Part shown: positions 35,860 to 49,068 of the stretch, piece after piece | Position numbering within the stretch: the stretch's first letter is position 1 | How the letters are laid out: the number at the start of each line of letters is the position of its first letter | Assembly: GCF_901000735.1 (NCBI RefSeq) | Contig: NC_081543.1 | Span: forward strand, 31,146,771 to 31,210,770 | DNA length: 64,000 bases | Reading direction: 5' to 3' | Source: Corylus avellana | Taxonomy: Eukaryota; Streptophyta; Magnoliopsida; Fagales; Betulaceae | Notes under the pieces: generated by a model | What the model saw: the letters and a program-made list of their open reading frames with translations, nothing else | Databases searched by the model: none | What the model was told of the DNA's origin: nothing | Translations under genes and position numbers: made by a program

Positions 35860-37110
35860 GCTTCCCCCTAACTTCTTTTGTGCGTTTGTACTAGAGCGTC
35901 TTGCGTGGTCATTTCGATGCTTAAGTTAGAATTTGTTCTTTTTATGGAACATTTTCCTGCCCGTTGTTGGTTAGGGGAGAGTTTCATAGACTATCAAATT
36001 TGATTCTTTAACCCTCACTCCGTTGGACATACATTCTTGAGTCTTCGTATATTTTGAAAGAAAAAGTAATACTGATCTCTAGTATAAGGACATATGGGTG
36101 GAGTGAAAACGAGTAGACGGAAGAAGAAGATTATGTGAATATACTTATTTGAAATCTCGTATCATTGCAATACATATCTCTCGCCTTGCAAAAATGCTGA
36201 AAGAATTGGTGTTTTGCTGAAAGAATTGGTGTTTTGATAACAAGTCTGGCATGGTTGAGAATATATTAATTTAACTCAATTAGGAGAATATTTCAAATCA
36301 AAATATCTTCTTAAAATTGATCTACACCTTGCCAACATTTTATAGGTGAAGGGATTAGTGGGAAATGAAGAAGTTACATGTGGTCACGATATGATACTGT
36401 CAATTTATGTTTATTAACTATCTTGTTGAGAAGATTAGTAATGAATTTATTCCTATGGTGTAAGACAGTATAAGATGCAGAGTGATTAAGGATGAACTTA
36501 ACACTCTTAATAGGTCTATAGTCCCTACTTGTTGGGATAGAGTGTTCCCCGCACACTCCAAGGATTTAGATAAAAGAATCTAAGAGTACAATTTTGAATA
36601 AAATCACAGAAAATGTATCATCTAGGAGTGCGTACTTAAAAAAAATTGTAATTTGAAAATGTAAAAAAATTGACGTTTTCAAATTGTAGGCATAGTAGCT
36701 TGTTTTTAAAAATGCACGACTGTAAAAGTTAAACCCTAATCTTAAAGGTCAAATTACAATTTTACTAAATATGTTTTCTCGCCATAGTCATTCAAATCTA
36801 GTTCACTTATTTTTCCAAGTGGATCAAAAACTAGTCCTGCTTATGGGGCTCTCAAACACAAGTTGTTATACCCCTGAAATTGGGTGCACAAGTTTGGGCT
36901 AAGCCGAAAAAACCCATTACTTAAATCTGAGTTAGGTATGGTGGCCCCGCTAAACACAACTTCCTGTGCCTAGGCTCCTAGCCAGCTTAATGGGCCAGCG
37001 TTTGGTCTCTCCACGAAAAAGCCATAAGGTATGAGGGCCTTGGTTAAGCACAAATATGAAAGGGTCATAGTCTTTTTCTAAATTGGATTAAAGGAATTCT
37101 TTCAACACTT
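35860..37110. other. Spacer
   Basis: AT-rich, no gene supported. A short direct repeat (GCTGAAAGAATTGGTGTTTT, twice) lies at about 36196-36235. Confidence -1.
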
Positions 37111-37119
37111 AGTTCTTGT

Positions 37120-37990
37120 GTTGGTTTAATTCAGTTTCAAAATGCAGATGATATTGTTCATAGGCTCAAACACTAATATAGAATGCTCAGAATCCAATCT
37201 CCACCGTTCATAATGTAGATTCATGTGTTATGAACGTCCTTGCAAAATTTCAGCTCAGTCGGATTACAAACGCTCATCGATCGGAGCTGTTGATCAAGAC
37301 TGGACAGGCCAGGTCCGGACATGCCTTCCCCGTGTCCGAACCGCAATTCCAGAAACCTTATTTTTGCTCCGCAAGGCCATGTCCGGATAGCCCATTAACC
37401 TGTCCGGACACCCTGTACCTATTATGCCCAAAAACATGTTTTTAGTGGGCCCAGGTCTAGGGTTTGATGTACTGATATATATACATCATTATAGAAAAGA
37501 CACGAATTTTCACCCCTAAAGAGTTCGTGTGAGGCTGTGCTTGAGTGATTATTTTGTTGTGAGCCAAATTGATTCCTCTTAGAGGATTTTTGTTAGTTTT
37601 GATTATGTGCTTAATTGAAGTCTATCGGAAGGGTCCGATAAAGGAGAATCACGTTGAAGAAGATTGTGAGCGAGGAGACAAGTTGGAGGCTTGTCGATCT
37701 TACAGAGTCAAGGTCTTGCAAAGGGTTGTAAGTGTTCCTAGTGTTTGTAATCTCTGAATAATCTTTTGATAGTGATTTCCTAGGTTTGGCTGCCCTAGAA
37801 AGGTTTTACTTTTAGAACGTTTTCTAAAAGGTTTCATCTTCATCACCAAAATTTTTGTGTGTGATTGTTTATATTTTGGTGATTGTTTGCTTTGATAAAT
37901 ATCCGCTAATTCCGCATAAAATTGTGATATTTATCTGTTTAGAGTTTTTCAAACACGATCCATTAAACTGATTATAGTATGTGATTCTCA
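37120..37990 (+). mobile_element. Copia-type LTR remnant, plus strand
   Basis: The order GAAGTCTATCGGAAGGGTCC, ATAAAGGAGAATCACG, GATTTCCTAGGTTTGGCTGC, CCTAGAAAGGTTTTAC, CATCACCAAAATTTTTGTGT parallels the LTRs of the minus-strand element at 54892-60958. It is a related but distinct family member. I see no internal region or clear ends, so it is a solo or truncated LTR; limits approximate. Confidence -1.
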
Positions 37991-37999
37991 CATGTATTT

Positions 38000-40160
38000 T
38001 TAATAAAATTAATAGAACATGCATGTAAGAATTACTTGCTCTAAAGACAGACGTCAATTTAATAGACTAGATTCGAAGAATTTGTTTTTAACCCCATTTG
38101 GAGAAAAAAACTTTGTCTATATGCCATCTAGTTATAAATGAACAATAGAATCATCTAACCAGTCATATCCCCAATGGAAAGAGATTCTAACTTATGAATT
38201 GTCATGCTTTGGGGATGCAAATGTCATTTTCAGTTGATATTAAAGGCCATAATAACCAGCCTAGCTAGCATTTTATTTTGTTCCTGATGAATTACTAGCC
38301 TAGTCTTTAGCTATGGGGTTCAATGTGGGAATCTAGGAGGCTTGGGCTTTTGTGCCACATGCTACTATAGTTTTAATTATAAATTTCTTATAAACTAACA
38401 TGATATATAGTCCACGTAACACTTATTATGCTAGTTACCAAACAATTAAATTTGACTATGGTTAACGTGACACTTATCACGTCAGTCACTTAATAATTAA
38501 ATTTGATTATGGTTGCTGTAACAATATTAAATAAACTATCACGTCAATTTGTAAAGAGATTACAGTACCCCAAATATTTTTGAGCCTGAGAACTTGGCTC
38601 TTCACAGTTTTTCCCATTCTTTTAGTGTATTGGTCAATATAATTCCATTAAACTACAAAATCTTATTTTCAATTTATCCATCATGATTTCATATAAAATT
38701 TAGTGGAAAAAAGCAGAACCACCTAAGTTTTCCTTATTTTGATATAGTCCAAGACAAGAATCCTTACTTAAACAGGATAATAAAGATATGTCCTTAGAAT
38801 AATTAATAGCTAGCATCTTGACTCTTCCACTTACACTTGCAGCATCAAAATAAGAACAACTTACGAAAAAGAAAAATTGCAATAATTTGTTCTGTTCCAT
38901 TTAGACACATAAATCATGAACCACTTCTGGAGTTTGTCTAATAAATTAATAATAATAAAAAAAACTCCATTATTCTTAGAAATTGTATCATTCAGTCAGC
39001 AAAATTGCTGTTGAATATTCCACTACACTTTCATTTTACATCATAATCATGACCAAAGAAACCCCAATTAATTCTCTAAGGAATATGCTAGTAACACTCT
39101 CATTTTACTCTCATTATCACGTTAATCCCTTCAAAAAAAACTTTACCAACGTGGCAATACAACGTGCTACTGCTACAGCAGTTCAATTTTGTTTTATCAA
39201 GTCTTTCTCATGGAGTCATGGGTGAGAATTTTCGGAGGTGGTCACAATCACACACCCCTAACGGACAATCTGGTGGTCGACCAGGCGACATGAGGATAAA
39301 TTTTTTTGTTAGACGATACCATATCAAATCAAAGAATAAAGAAAAGAAACGAAATAGGAGTGTCGGTAGCATTACTCAATTCTCTAATAAATGTAAGTCT
39401 TAAAATGATTGTCAGCAAGATTTCTCTTGAATATTCCACCCAAATCAATACTAGCCATTTGACTGACAATTGAAAGTGGGCATGGTCACCCACAAGACAG
39501 GCACATATATATTCTAGCATTCACAAACTAAAATCAATCATGAGCCAATCTGTCCACTTTTTATTTTATTTTTATTATTTTTTTGTATTACATTATAAAT
39601 TGTCTATTTTTAGCCCATCTTGCATTCTCTCTTAGTTTTTTTTTATTTAATTTTTAAACTCAATTGTTCATGTCATATCACTAAATTTGATTCTGTCAAA
39701 GCCATCTGATTTAAAATGACAAAATTTAGTAATAAAAAAAATTAAATAATCATTTTTGCTTATGCCTTTCAAGAAAAGTAAAATCTCAAATAAAATATCT
39801 TATTTTTATTTATTTTTAATTTTTAAACTCAATTTCAAGAAACGTTTGCCGCGCACGTGAATATTATTATTCCAGAAATATATAAGGGTTTAGTTCAGAA
39901 ATCGATTCGTCATTGATGATGGCGTTCTCAAACTATATCCACCATGATTACATATCCGACCATTTTCCTAAGATAGATTCTCTTTGACCACACCAATTAG
40001 TGGTGCTAAATGAGTATATTTAGCTTTAATGGATGTGATCCTCGATTGAACTTTAAGAAAATGAAAACCCATAAAGATGTAATAAATTTTAATCTTATAC
40101 AGGGATTTAAATCATGTGTAATAATATGAATAGCTAATAGCTAATGAGGTATTAATTTTA
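38000..40160. other. Spacer
   Basis: AT-rich. Around 38400-38540 a unit containing GTGACACTTATCACGTCAGT is repeated in diverged form. No gene supported. Confidence -1.
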
Positions 40161-40163
40161 ATC

Positions 40164-40272
40164 CCAAGAGATAACTTAATTGGTTGGGACCATGTTTAAT
40201 GAAGCAGATGTCATTAATTTAAATCCCTCTCCTCTTCTTGTGCGAACATGTCAAAAAAAAAAAAAAAAAAAA
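40164..40272 (+). mobile_element. SINE with poly(A) tail
   Basis: GAGATAACTTAATTGGTTGG (A-box-like), TTAATTTAAATCCCTC (worn B box), CTCTTCTTGTGCGAACATGT and a 19-base A-run: the same plan as the SINE at 15004. Directly after it, 40273-40388 forms a weak foldback (CTAACGAGAGAG with CTCTCTCATTAG). Confidence -1.
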
Positions 40273-40564
40273 CTAACGAGAGAGTGTCTGATTGAGCCCA
40301 CATGTTCAAATAAGTGTTCGAGCCACTCGGAAGTGTGGAGCTCATTTGTTCTGGCCGATAGATCCCATCAAGCCCTCTCTCATTAGTTATCTATATTGCA
40401 TGTAATACATGCAACGGATTCTTGCACCCGATTCTCGTTCCTCTAGAAATCAAGAAAATGATATTATGCAAAAACTTTCTTACCACTTGTCACCCACTTT
40501 GTCACTCTTAAGGTTCTTTGGAAAAAGAAAAGAACTCTCATGTAATCAAAGACACGATCAGTGA

Positions 40565-40601
<37 letters not shown>

Positions 40602-42127
40602 GTCGGAAATGTTTTTGAACACTAAGTTAAAAGCGACTAATCTAATTAAAAAAGGTGTACAATAAAATGCATATTATTTGATGGTCTATAACGATAGTTA
40701 CAATACTTAAACCTATAGTACATGTCTAATTTTCCCCGCTCTTTCTTTGCAACCACAATTAGCCTTATCTCGAAAAAGAATCTATCAATATTTCACGCAT
40801 AGCATCAGCAAGCTCATCATGTTTCATAGGAAGATACCCCTATGCATTCATAGGACATGTTATCCAAATCTTACTCGATCTTATTCTTTGTATTTTATTG
40901 AAGATGCTCGGCGTACTACAATTTTTATTACAATCTTTTCGCAAACACATGCAATAGTATCTTAAGAGTGAAAAAAAATTAAGCAACAAAATTTGAAATG
41001 TACAATTTAATTATTTAGAAGTTGACATGATAAGTGTCATGTAGACAACCACATTATCGCTTAAGAGACTGATCATAAGAGCTGTACTACCCCTAACAGT
41101 ACTCGAATCTTACATTTTAAAACCGATCTTTCGTAGATTTTAGTTATGAAAGAATTGCTTGGACGGTGGAATTAGGACAAATGCACCAAGCCAAGGCACA
41201 GGATAACGATGATACTAAAATATGGATTTTACTTATGATTAATGGAATCCCCCAAAGATCTTCTTTCTGGCCTGGAGTTTTGATTTGGACTTAACAAGAT
41301 ATCTCTTACAAAAACATGACAGCAAGATCAATCTATGCCGGGGGTGATGGACAAAGTGATTGCCATGTATGGTTCTTTTCATCAAGTACCATTAGTTGCT
41401 TTCCATCCATGTGGGTTTCACGTGCCATCAACTAGTAGTTCATGTTAAGTGACTATCGTATTTAAGTTCACTAAAGGCAATTCCTTGTGTGTGTGTATAT
41501 ATATATAAAAGATGGCAGTAATCTTTCCGTCACCAACACCAAGATAACTTGTAGGAGAAAAGTTTTCTTCTAATTAAACCAGTTGCGTTAATTTTATTTT
41601 ATTTTTTATTTATTTATTTATTTATTTTTCAATTCAGTCTATTAACCAGTTATTATTATTATTATTATTATTATTTTTCAATTCAGTCTATTAAATTGAT
41701 ATGTGATTCACACATACATTTTGAATACATGCATGTCAATTTAAGATTGAGATCTCCTGTTATTAGATTGTTCAAATTTATGTCATAAGAGAGGAGAGTT
41801 GCAGGGTCCACTTGTTTCAGATAGGTAGGTCCTACATCCTTAATTGTCCGAGGTACGTAGGTGGGTTCCGCAATCCCCTTTATCTACTAGAAGTTGCCTC
41901 TAGTCATGTCAAAGACAAAATACTACGCTAGAAATCAGCTCAAAGTTAGCTCGAACGAATCTATCTCATGCAAAATAATTTGAGCGATGTTATAGTTTTA
42001 GCAATGAATAAATTCGATCCGTTTTAAGTTCTTTCATTTGATTCGCTTTTTGACATTTCAACTTTCCTTAATTTCTTCTATGTTTTTCCATCTTTATGCA
42101 ATTAGGTCCATTTTAGGTTAGTGCTAA

Positions 42128-42955
42128 AATTAGTTTCTTTTTCGTCTAGGTTCATGGGATTGTTATAAGAAAATCATGATTATATGGAGAATGCATTTTT
42201 TGAGTTCAATGACAATTCAGTTTTCATTATCAACAAGTGTGTTGATTTGTAAATTGAAAATACACTCACTGCAAGAAAAATGGTCTTTAGCGACCAAATG
42301 TTTAGCGGCAACCCCAATGTCGATGCTAATGAGTGGTCATTGGCGGCGACATTGGGGTTACTGCTAATAGTGGACGCTAAATACAAAAAAAATTGATATT
42401 TAGTAGCAACCCTAATAGCGGCGACAATAGTCGATGCTGTCCACTCAATAGCGGCGACGTGCTAATAAGATTCAATTAGTGGCAACTTAATGTCGCCGCT
42501 ATTGAGTGGCCAACAACTTTGATTGCTTTTGCATTTGCTATCGACTTAATGTCACCGCTATTAAGTACTTTCAACCACTTTGATTACTTTTGCGTTACCA
42601 AAATCTAATTTAATAGATTAAATTGAAGGAAAACGGAGTCCCTTTAAGAATATTATGAATATTATGAATAATATGCTTGCTGCAATATGAAAAATAGTTT
42701 CTCGTCCGTATAGGTTCATGTGATTGTTATAACTTATAAGAAGATCGTGATTGTGTGGAGAATGTTGTTTTTGAGTTCAATGTCAATTCAATTTTCATTA
42801 TCTACATGCGTGTTGATTTGTGAATTAAAAATATGATTTTTAATCACTTTTATCGCTTTTGCAGTGTCACCAAAGTTTAATTTAATAGATTAAATTGAAA
42901 GAAATCTAATCCTTTAAGAATATTATGGATAATATGCTTGTTGCATTATGATTAT
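42128..42955. repeat. Tandem duplication of about 270 bp, copy 1 interrupted
   Basis: Copy 2 (about 42694-42955) is continuous. Copy 1 is split into about 42128-42264 and about 42550-42690. Shared words: TAGGTTCATG-GATTGTTATA, TTTGAGTTCAATG-CAATTCA, TTTAATAGATTAAATTGAA. The piece between is CACTA-like. Confidence -1.
42267..42550 (+). mobile_element. CACTA-like terminal fragment
   Basis: Begins CACTGCAAGAAAAATGG, close to the CACTACAAGAAAA terminus of plant CACTA elements, followed by many short subterminal repeats of TTAGCGGCGAC / AATGTCGCCGCTA type on both strands. No transposase and no clean second terminus; a deletion derivative. Confidence -1.
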
Positions 42956-43841
42956 GAACACATGCTTCGCCCACGCTTACTCTTTTTGAATTATTATTAT
43001 GACTATTAACTTCTTTAGAGGTGTCGACATGCATGAATGCCTGCAAGCAAGCTCTTTGTTTTCCTTTTCTTTTTACTACTTTTAGGAATATTTTGGATAA
43101 TATGCTTAATTGCTGCAATAAAATTATGAACATATTTTGGATAATATGCACGCATGTGTACGTCGACACCCACATACATGCCTGAAAACAATCTTTTAAA
43201 AAGAGGGAGAGAAATCAGTAATTGTATGTTATAAAAGATTCTCTGAAGATCGGATTTTCTTATGTATGATAGTTCTGAATTTAAAGAAAAAAAAATCATA
43301 TTTTTTGTGTGACTTTCCACTCAAGCCACTAAAAGGCATTGATTTCAAATTATAAGTTCCTCAACTATATATTTACAATGCATTTCATGCATTGTAAAGT
43401 GACTAATTAACCAAAATTTTCCATCATTCTATTAGATTTTTTTTTTTCAGATTGAAGAGCGCGCATAGAAAGGATTTTATAAATAGAATATTGTGAATAT
43501 TTTATTTTATTTCATCTAATGGTGTATATAATACCAAGTGATGAATTTTTAATAATGTAACATCATATACACCATTAAATAAAATAAAATAAAACCTTCC
43601 CTAGAGTTGACTTCTCTTCATTTTAATTGAAATAGAAAGAATCCTTGCCCTTTTATTATTAGTTGCGTACTTTGTGTATACTTACAATTTAAGTTTTGAT
43701 GAAAAACCAAAAGAAATAGAAAAAAAAAATATATATATTGTACATATTTTTGAATTATTCTTTTAAGTTGGGTTGAAAAAATTTTATTTAACTTAGAATG
43801 TATACAAAAATACCTGCTCTAACAGCATATATTAATTTAAT

Positions 43842-44022
43842 GAGAAATGTCAAGTGTTTCTAGCTAGTATTCTTCTGGTGTCCTCTCAACTGATGTGGTT
43901 TTTAAAATTATCAATAGATTAAAAATCAATAAGGATAATCTCAAATTTAACGGTGATTTTAAAAGCCACATCATAGTTGGGAGGACATCAAGAGAATACT
44001 AGAAGAACACCTAAGATTTCCC
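43842..44022. mobile_element. MULE-type MITE with 9-bp target duplication
   Basis: 181 bp. The left terminus GAGAAATGTCAAGTGTTTC and the right one, reversed, GGGAAATCTTAGGTGTTC start arms of about 65 bp that stay paired through CTAGTATTCT and GATGTGG. TAATTTAAT flanks both ends exactly (43833-43841 and 44023-44031). Confidence -1.
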
Positions 44023-44204
44023 TAATTTAATATATTGAATTAAAAAGAAAATTATTTAAAAGAAATTTTTGTCTCTTTTTGACACCCGACATGAAGACTT
44101 CAATTTGGAAACATGGCCAAATCTTTTTGTTTTTCATGTGTATGTCCTTTGTTTTTTTTTTTTGGGGACATTTATATCCACCTCCAATAAATGAGAAAAA
44201 AAAA

Positions 44205-45767
44205 AGTCTTCTATTTTCTTACTTCCTAAATGTCGTGGAAACTGTTGTTGTACGTCCAACCTATGCAGTATTTTAATCCTAGGAAGGACTGCAAACCACG
44301 AGCCATCACTCTAATAAACTATATGTATCACGCTAATTAGTCCATACCCAAACAAACCTTAAAGAAATCATATTCGGTAAATTTGTCTAATAAAGTTTTT
44401 TATTGCGCCAAGATGTTTGGAGTATTATAATTTTCTTATAAATTGACACAACAATTAGGGGCTTGTTCTTTTTAACACGATCCATGAATCTGAAATTAAA
44501 GCTAAAATGAAATTAGCGGATTAAGATCGAGGGATGCGACTTATTTAATTAAATAGATCGAGTTAGAGTTACTTTATAAAGTCTTATACTCATACTTCGA
44601 CATCTAACATTTAGGGCTATCAATTTTGATACGACCCACAAATTTGACAAGAACATAATACAAAATTAACAAGTTATAGTTGAACTGTTTGACCATTCTA
44701 ATTAAATAAGTTAAATTTATATATATATATAGTCTTCTATTTTCTTACTTCCTAAATGTCGTGGAAACTGTTGTTGTACGTCCAACCTATTGATGCAGGT
44801 TGGATAACAGTCGAGCGTCTGGTACTGCGATCGAGTGCACGTTGTGATTGTGATCGATCGTCAGCGTGTTGCGATCAAGCGCACGCGGGACCATTATGTT
44901 ATTTTATGCGTTTTAATCAGGTTAAACAGTATTTATTTCCTTGTTTTAGTAGGATTAGGGTTTTAGGAGTCAATATTTCGTTATTTTATTAGGTTTAGGG
45001 TTTTGGAAGTATTTATGTCATATTTTATTAGGTTTATGAGTCTTTGGGCTATAAATACATGCTTATAGCCTATAATTTATCAGTTTATGTTAATTATTGA
45101 TTTTGTTGAATAAGAAACCTCAGAGTTGAGCGTTATTCTTTATTTTCCTTCAAAACCTAGAGAGTATCTAGCTTTTGTCAAGAAGAATTCTTAAATCTTT
45201 GATAGAATCTAGATCTGGAGTTATTTATTCGCTGCTTATTGATGTTCTTCGCTACAACCCACTAAGTTATGTTGCATCACCTATGCAGTATTTTAATCAG
45301 AGGAAGGACTACAAACCACAAGCCATCACTCTAATAAACTATATGTATCACGCTAACTAGTCCATACCCAAACAAACCTTAAAGAAATCATATACGGTAA
45401 ATTTGTCTAATAAAGTTTTTTATTGCGCCAAGATATTTGGAGTATTATAATTTTCTTATAAATTGACATAACAGTTAGTGGCTAGTAATTTTTAACACGA
45501 TCTGTGAATTCGACATGAAGCTAAAACGAAATTAGCGGGTTAATTAAGATCGAAGGATGTGACTTATTTAATTAAATGGATCGAGTTAGAGTTACTTTAT
45601 AAAGTCTTATACTCATACTTCGGCACCTAATATTTAGGGCTATAAATTTTGACACGACCCACAAATTTGACAAGAACCTAACACAAAATTAACAAGTTAT
45701 AGTTGAGCTGTTTAACCATTCTAGTTAAGTAAGTTGAATTATAATTTATCTATATATATAGTTTTAT
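44205..45767. repeat. 526-bp tandem duplication, copy 2 split by a solo LTR
   Basis: Copy 1 is 44205-44730. Copy 2 starts at 44731 (AGTCTTCTATTTTCTTACTT again), is interrupted at 44790 and resumes at 45285 to about 45767. Copies share long words such as CATCACTCTAATAAACTATA and AAATTTGTCTAATAAAGTTT, with scattered substitutions. Within each lies the dispersed TTTAATTAAAT / AGTCTTATACTCATACTTCG repeat. Confidence -1.
44791..45279. mobile_element. Solo LTR (489 bp) with CCTAT target duplication
   Basis: Begins TGATGCAGGTTGG and ends GTTGCATCA, so the termini TGATGCA/TGCATCA are inverted repeats with the canonical TG...CA. CCTAT flanks both sides (44786-44790, 45280-45284). A CTATAAATA TATA-like box at about 45050 fits an LTR promoter. 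No internal domain. Orientation set by the TATA box would be plus. Confidence -1.
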
Positions 45768-46149
45768 ATACATACTTCAATATGATCTACATTTGACATA
45801 TATGTAAATGCGAATTGTCACATCTAACAATTTATAATTAGTGAAATAAATTTTTTTTTAAAAAATTGTATGTTGAATAAGCCAGTAAATAACTAATCAT
45901 TTTAAAAAAATATAAATTATCTCCTAAAAACACCTTTCAAATGACTTATAAGGTTAGGGTGCAATATTGTCTGTCCTCCTCAATAGGGTTAAAATTATGT
46001 TTTTGGGAGTGTGAATGTCTTTGTCCATTTCTTTCTTTAGGTCCACTGACGAGTAATGGCCCTGTGTACACTTCATACATAGATGCTTCGAATATTCTGT
46101 GGATGCTTTTATGACATTTTAATTGCTGCATTGTCTTTCACCTGTTCTA

Positions 46150-47630
46150 CTGTACTTTCACCTGTTGCTACAATGACTTTCATCTATTTTGTTTGAATTT
46201 CATGCTGAAATTTGTCCATTTGGTAAAAGCTGCCAAGGTTTTATGTGCCTGATTCCCAACTGTGGAAGTTGCTAGAAAATGATGGAGGGACTGAAAAAAA
46301 AAAAAAAAAAAAAAAAACACCTATTTCTTGTCAGAAGGGGTGCTTTCTTGACAAACCATGTAGAATAAAATACAATGGATGCTTAACTTTTTCATTTTTG
46401 TTTTCCATCCTTCAAATTTTTTTAAAGGGTGTTGTATGTTTTCTATTTGAAAAAGTGTTTTGATAGGATGTAAATGTGAAATAATTTTGAATATTTCGTA
46501 TTTTGTATTGTTTGTTAACGTTATTTTGAAGAAGAAAAAAAACTTTCGATGCCAAATTTTTCAAAACCAATCAAGATGATGACTTCGGTGGTTTTGTCAT
46601 TTAGTATTTTGTCTATGAAGTATTTTGTTAAGAGAAGAAAAATTATTTGCTGTGAAGAGTTATATATATATATATTTTTTAATGTTTCAAGCTGATTTGT
46701 CTGCTTCTTATTGGAGAGTGCCAAACACTACATTTATAACATAGCTTGATTGAAGTTATTCTCGAATAGATTTAATAAACAAAACCAATGTCCTCAACAT
46801 ATGCTCTTATTGAAACGGATTCGGCTTAAATTCAATTTTAATTGAAACTTAGACATGTTAGAGTGGAATGTGTTTTTTTATGTCCTGCTATAGAGCTGGA
46901 CCAAACCATAGTCATTGAAAATAACGTAAAAGAGTTCGTTAGCCTATGATTTGCAAAAGATGCTATATGTATATGTATCTAGCCCACTTTCTTTGTTGGT
47001 GGATTTCAATAATATTCTGTGTATTTTACAAGTTTTGAAATATGATTTAACTGTTGAAGATGATTAATCAATTCAATACATAGTATTAGTAATGAAATTA
47101 TTAGTGCAATAATGGACTAATCTATTACTTCGGATCCAACAAAGATCGAGTACTGCAATTTAATAGTCATGTAGACACAATTGGTCCTTTAGGTTTTCCA
47201 TCCTTTTTGTTAACATAATGACATACAAAAGCATCTACCTATAATGTCAGTTCCCACTAGCTCTTAGAATAAACTATATACATAGGAACATTCACATATA
47301 GAAATATGTAGTTATCAATTACACGAGGACAATTAAAAAAAGTATATAATTCTTATTTGCTATTTTTTTTTAAAATATGAGTCTTAAATATTAAGGAATA
47401 TATGAAAAATTTATAGATTGAATTGAAAGCAATTCTTCTAATTTAGTTTGAAATGAATTTATCTGTTACACGAAATCATGATTAATTGTTAACTAATGAT
47501 TTGGATTAATGCTTTATTCACTCAAGAATTCGATCGATGTTATGATGAACGTTTGTTCAAGGATAAATGGTTGGATTTTTCTATATCTATGTGATGTTGT
47601 TTTACTATAATATTAATTTAAATGATTAAG
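46150..47630. other. Spacer
   Basis: AT-rich with an A-run at about 46295-46317; no gene supported. Confidence -1.
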
Positions 47631-47639
47631 TCGATTTGT

Positions 47640-48400
47640 AGCTGCAATAGAAAGAAGAATTTGGCTCCGCATAGGTACAATTGTTTATGGAGGTGATTTT
47701 ATCTATCCTACCCAAGTAGTAAGAAGTGCAAAAGAGACGGTGGAGGAATTTCATAAAGCTTCACACAACCCAAGGAATAAAGAGAAGAAAAATCAAGCGA
47801 CTGTGAGACTGAGATATTGGAAAGAACCGCTTGTTGGGGGTGATAAAGGTTAGCTAAGAACTGCCTGTTGGGGTGATAAAGGTAAACTAGGATGTTGCAA
47901 TAGATAAAACAACAAATATGGGTGTAAGTATGATTGCGAGAGACCAGGAGGAAAAAGTATAGGCATCAATGTGTTCCATATATAAAACTGTATATATATC
48001 TGACCTGACGGTAGCAAAGTCGTTTGCAGCTCGGAAGGTTGTGAAATTAATTTAATATAAATTGGGATTTTAATATGTTACAGTCGAAGAAGATGCATTA
48101 CAAATAGTAAATGCTTTGAGGAAATAAAGATGCTGCTAGAGTCCATGGTTTAGAGCAACTAATCGATGATGCGAAAATGACCATGTTGAATAGTTTTTAC
48201 TCGCTCATTGTTTAGCAAAGTCAACTATTCGATCATTAGTCTTAGGAGCAAGTTTGGAGGAAAGATATTTTTATTTATTCGAGACAATATACTTGTTGAG
48301 CAAGTTGTTCTTCATTATCTTTTTAATGATTTTTTGCAATATTTACCTCGAAAAATGAAGTCTATTATTTCTTATCAGCCTAACCTTCTAAGATAAATGA
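47640..48400 (+). pseudogene. LINE ORF2 3' part with degraded RNase H-like domain
   Basis: With frameshifts and stops, the plus strand reads like the end of a plant LINE ORF2: RIWLRIGTIVYGGDFIYPTQ, then NMGVSMIARDQEEKV and VEEDALQIVNALRK, the hallmarks of the RVT_3 RNase H-like domain (xGxGxxxRDxxG and the E/D-ALQIV helix). Near 48280, FIRDNILVEQVVLHYL resembles the RT segment DNxLxAxExLH, which would lie upstream in an intact element, so fragments may be shuffled. Not functional. Confidence -1.
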
Positions 48401-49068
48401 TTCAATATGGTTCACCCATAAGTCTATCATTTTCTGCTTCTAATCACTCGAACGTTAATCACACAAACAAAACCATATACGCGACATAAAACATGGTAGC
48501 TAGGCTTGGGCTAATCAAGACAAGTAGTAATAGAAAGATTTTGTCTTTGCTAATAAGCTTCTCATGTACCTCTTTTTGTCTGCGGTGCATGCGTAGACAA
48601 ATATATATTGACGTGTAAACCTCTTTCTTTTCGTTTTTTTATTTTTTATTTTTAGTTTTTGATTCATCTTGGTAGATAATTTACAAACTAATATGATAGT
48701 TCAATTAACACTTACCAACTATATGAGTAACTAAAATATAAATTGTCATATACCAGTCATAAAATTTGGACTGTCATGTGAATTAATTGTAGGGAATTTG
48801 TAGTAGGCTAAACATGATTTCCCATAAAAAGATTAATATACATAGATGGATATATATATATATATATAAGAAATCAACAGTCATGTATTGAAACTATAAA
48901 CCAAAAAGGGAAATAAAGTAGCACTTTTCATAACCATACATGTTGTTGTCAAGGAAACGGAGCACACATGAAAGCTTATAGAGAGGGTTCAAACATATTT
49001 AAGACCAACAACTGCATATTATCTACAAAAGTTGTGTCTGCTGCCTTCTGCTTTGATGCCTATTCTTC

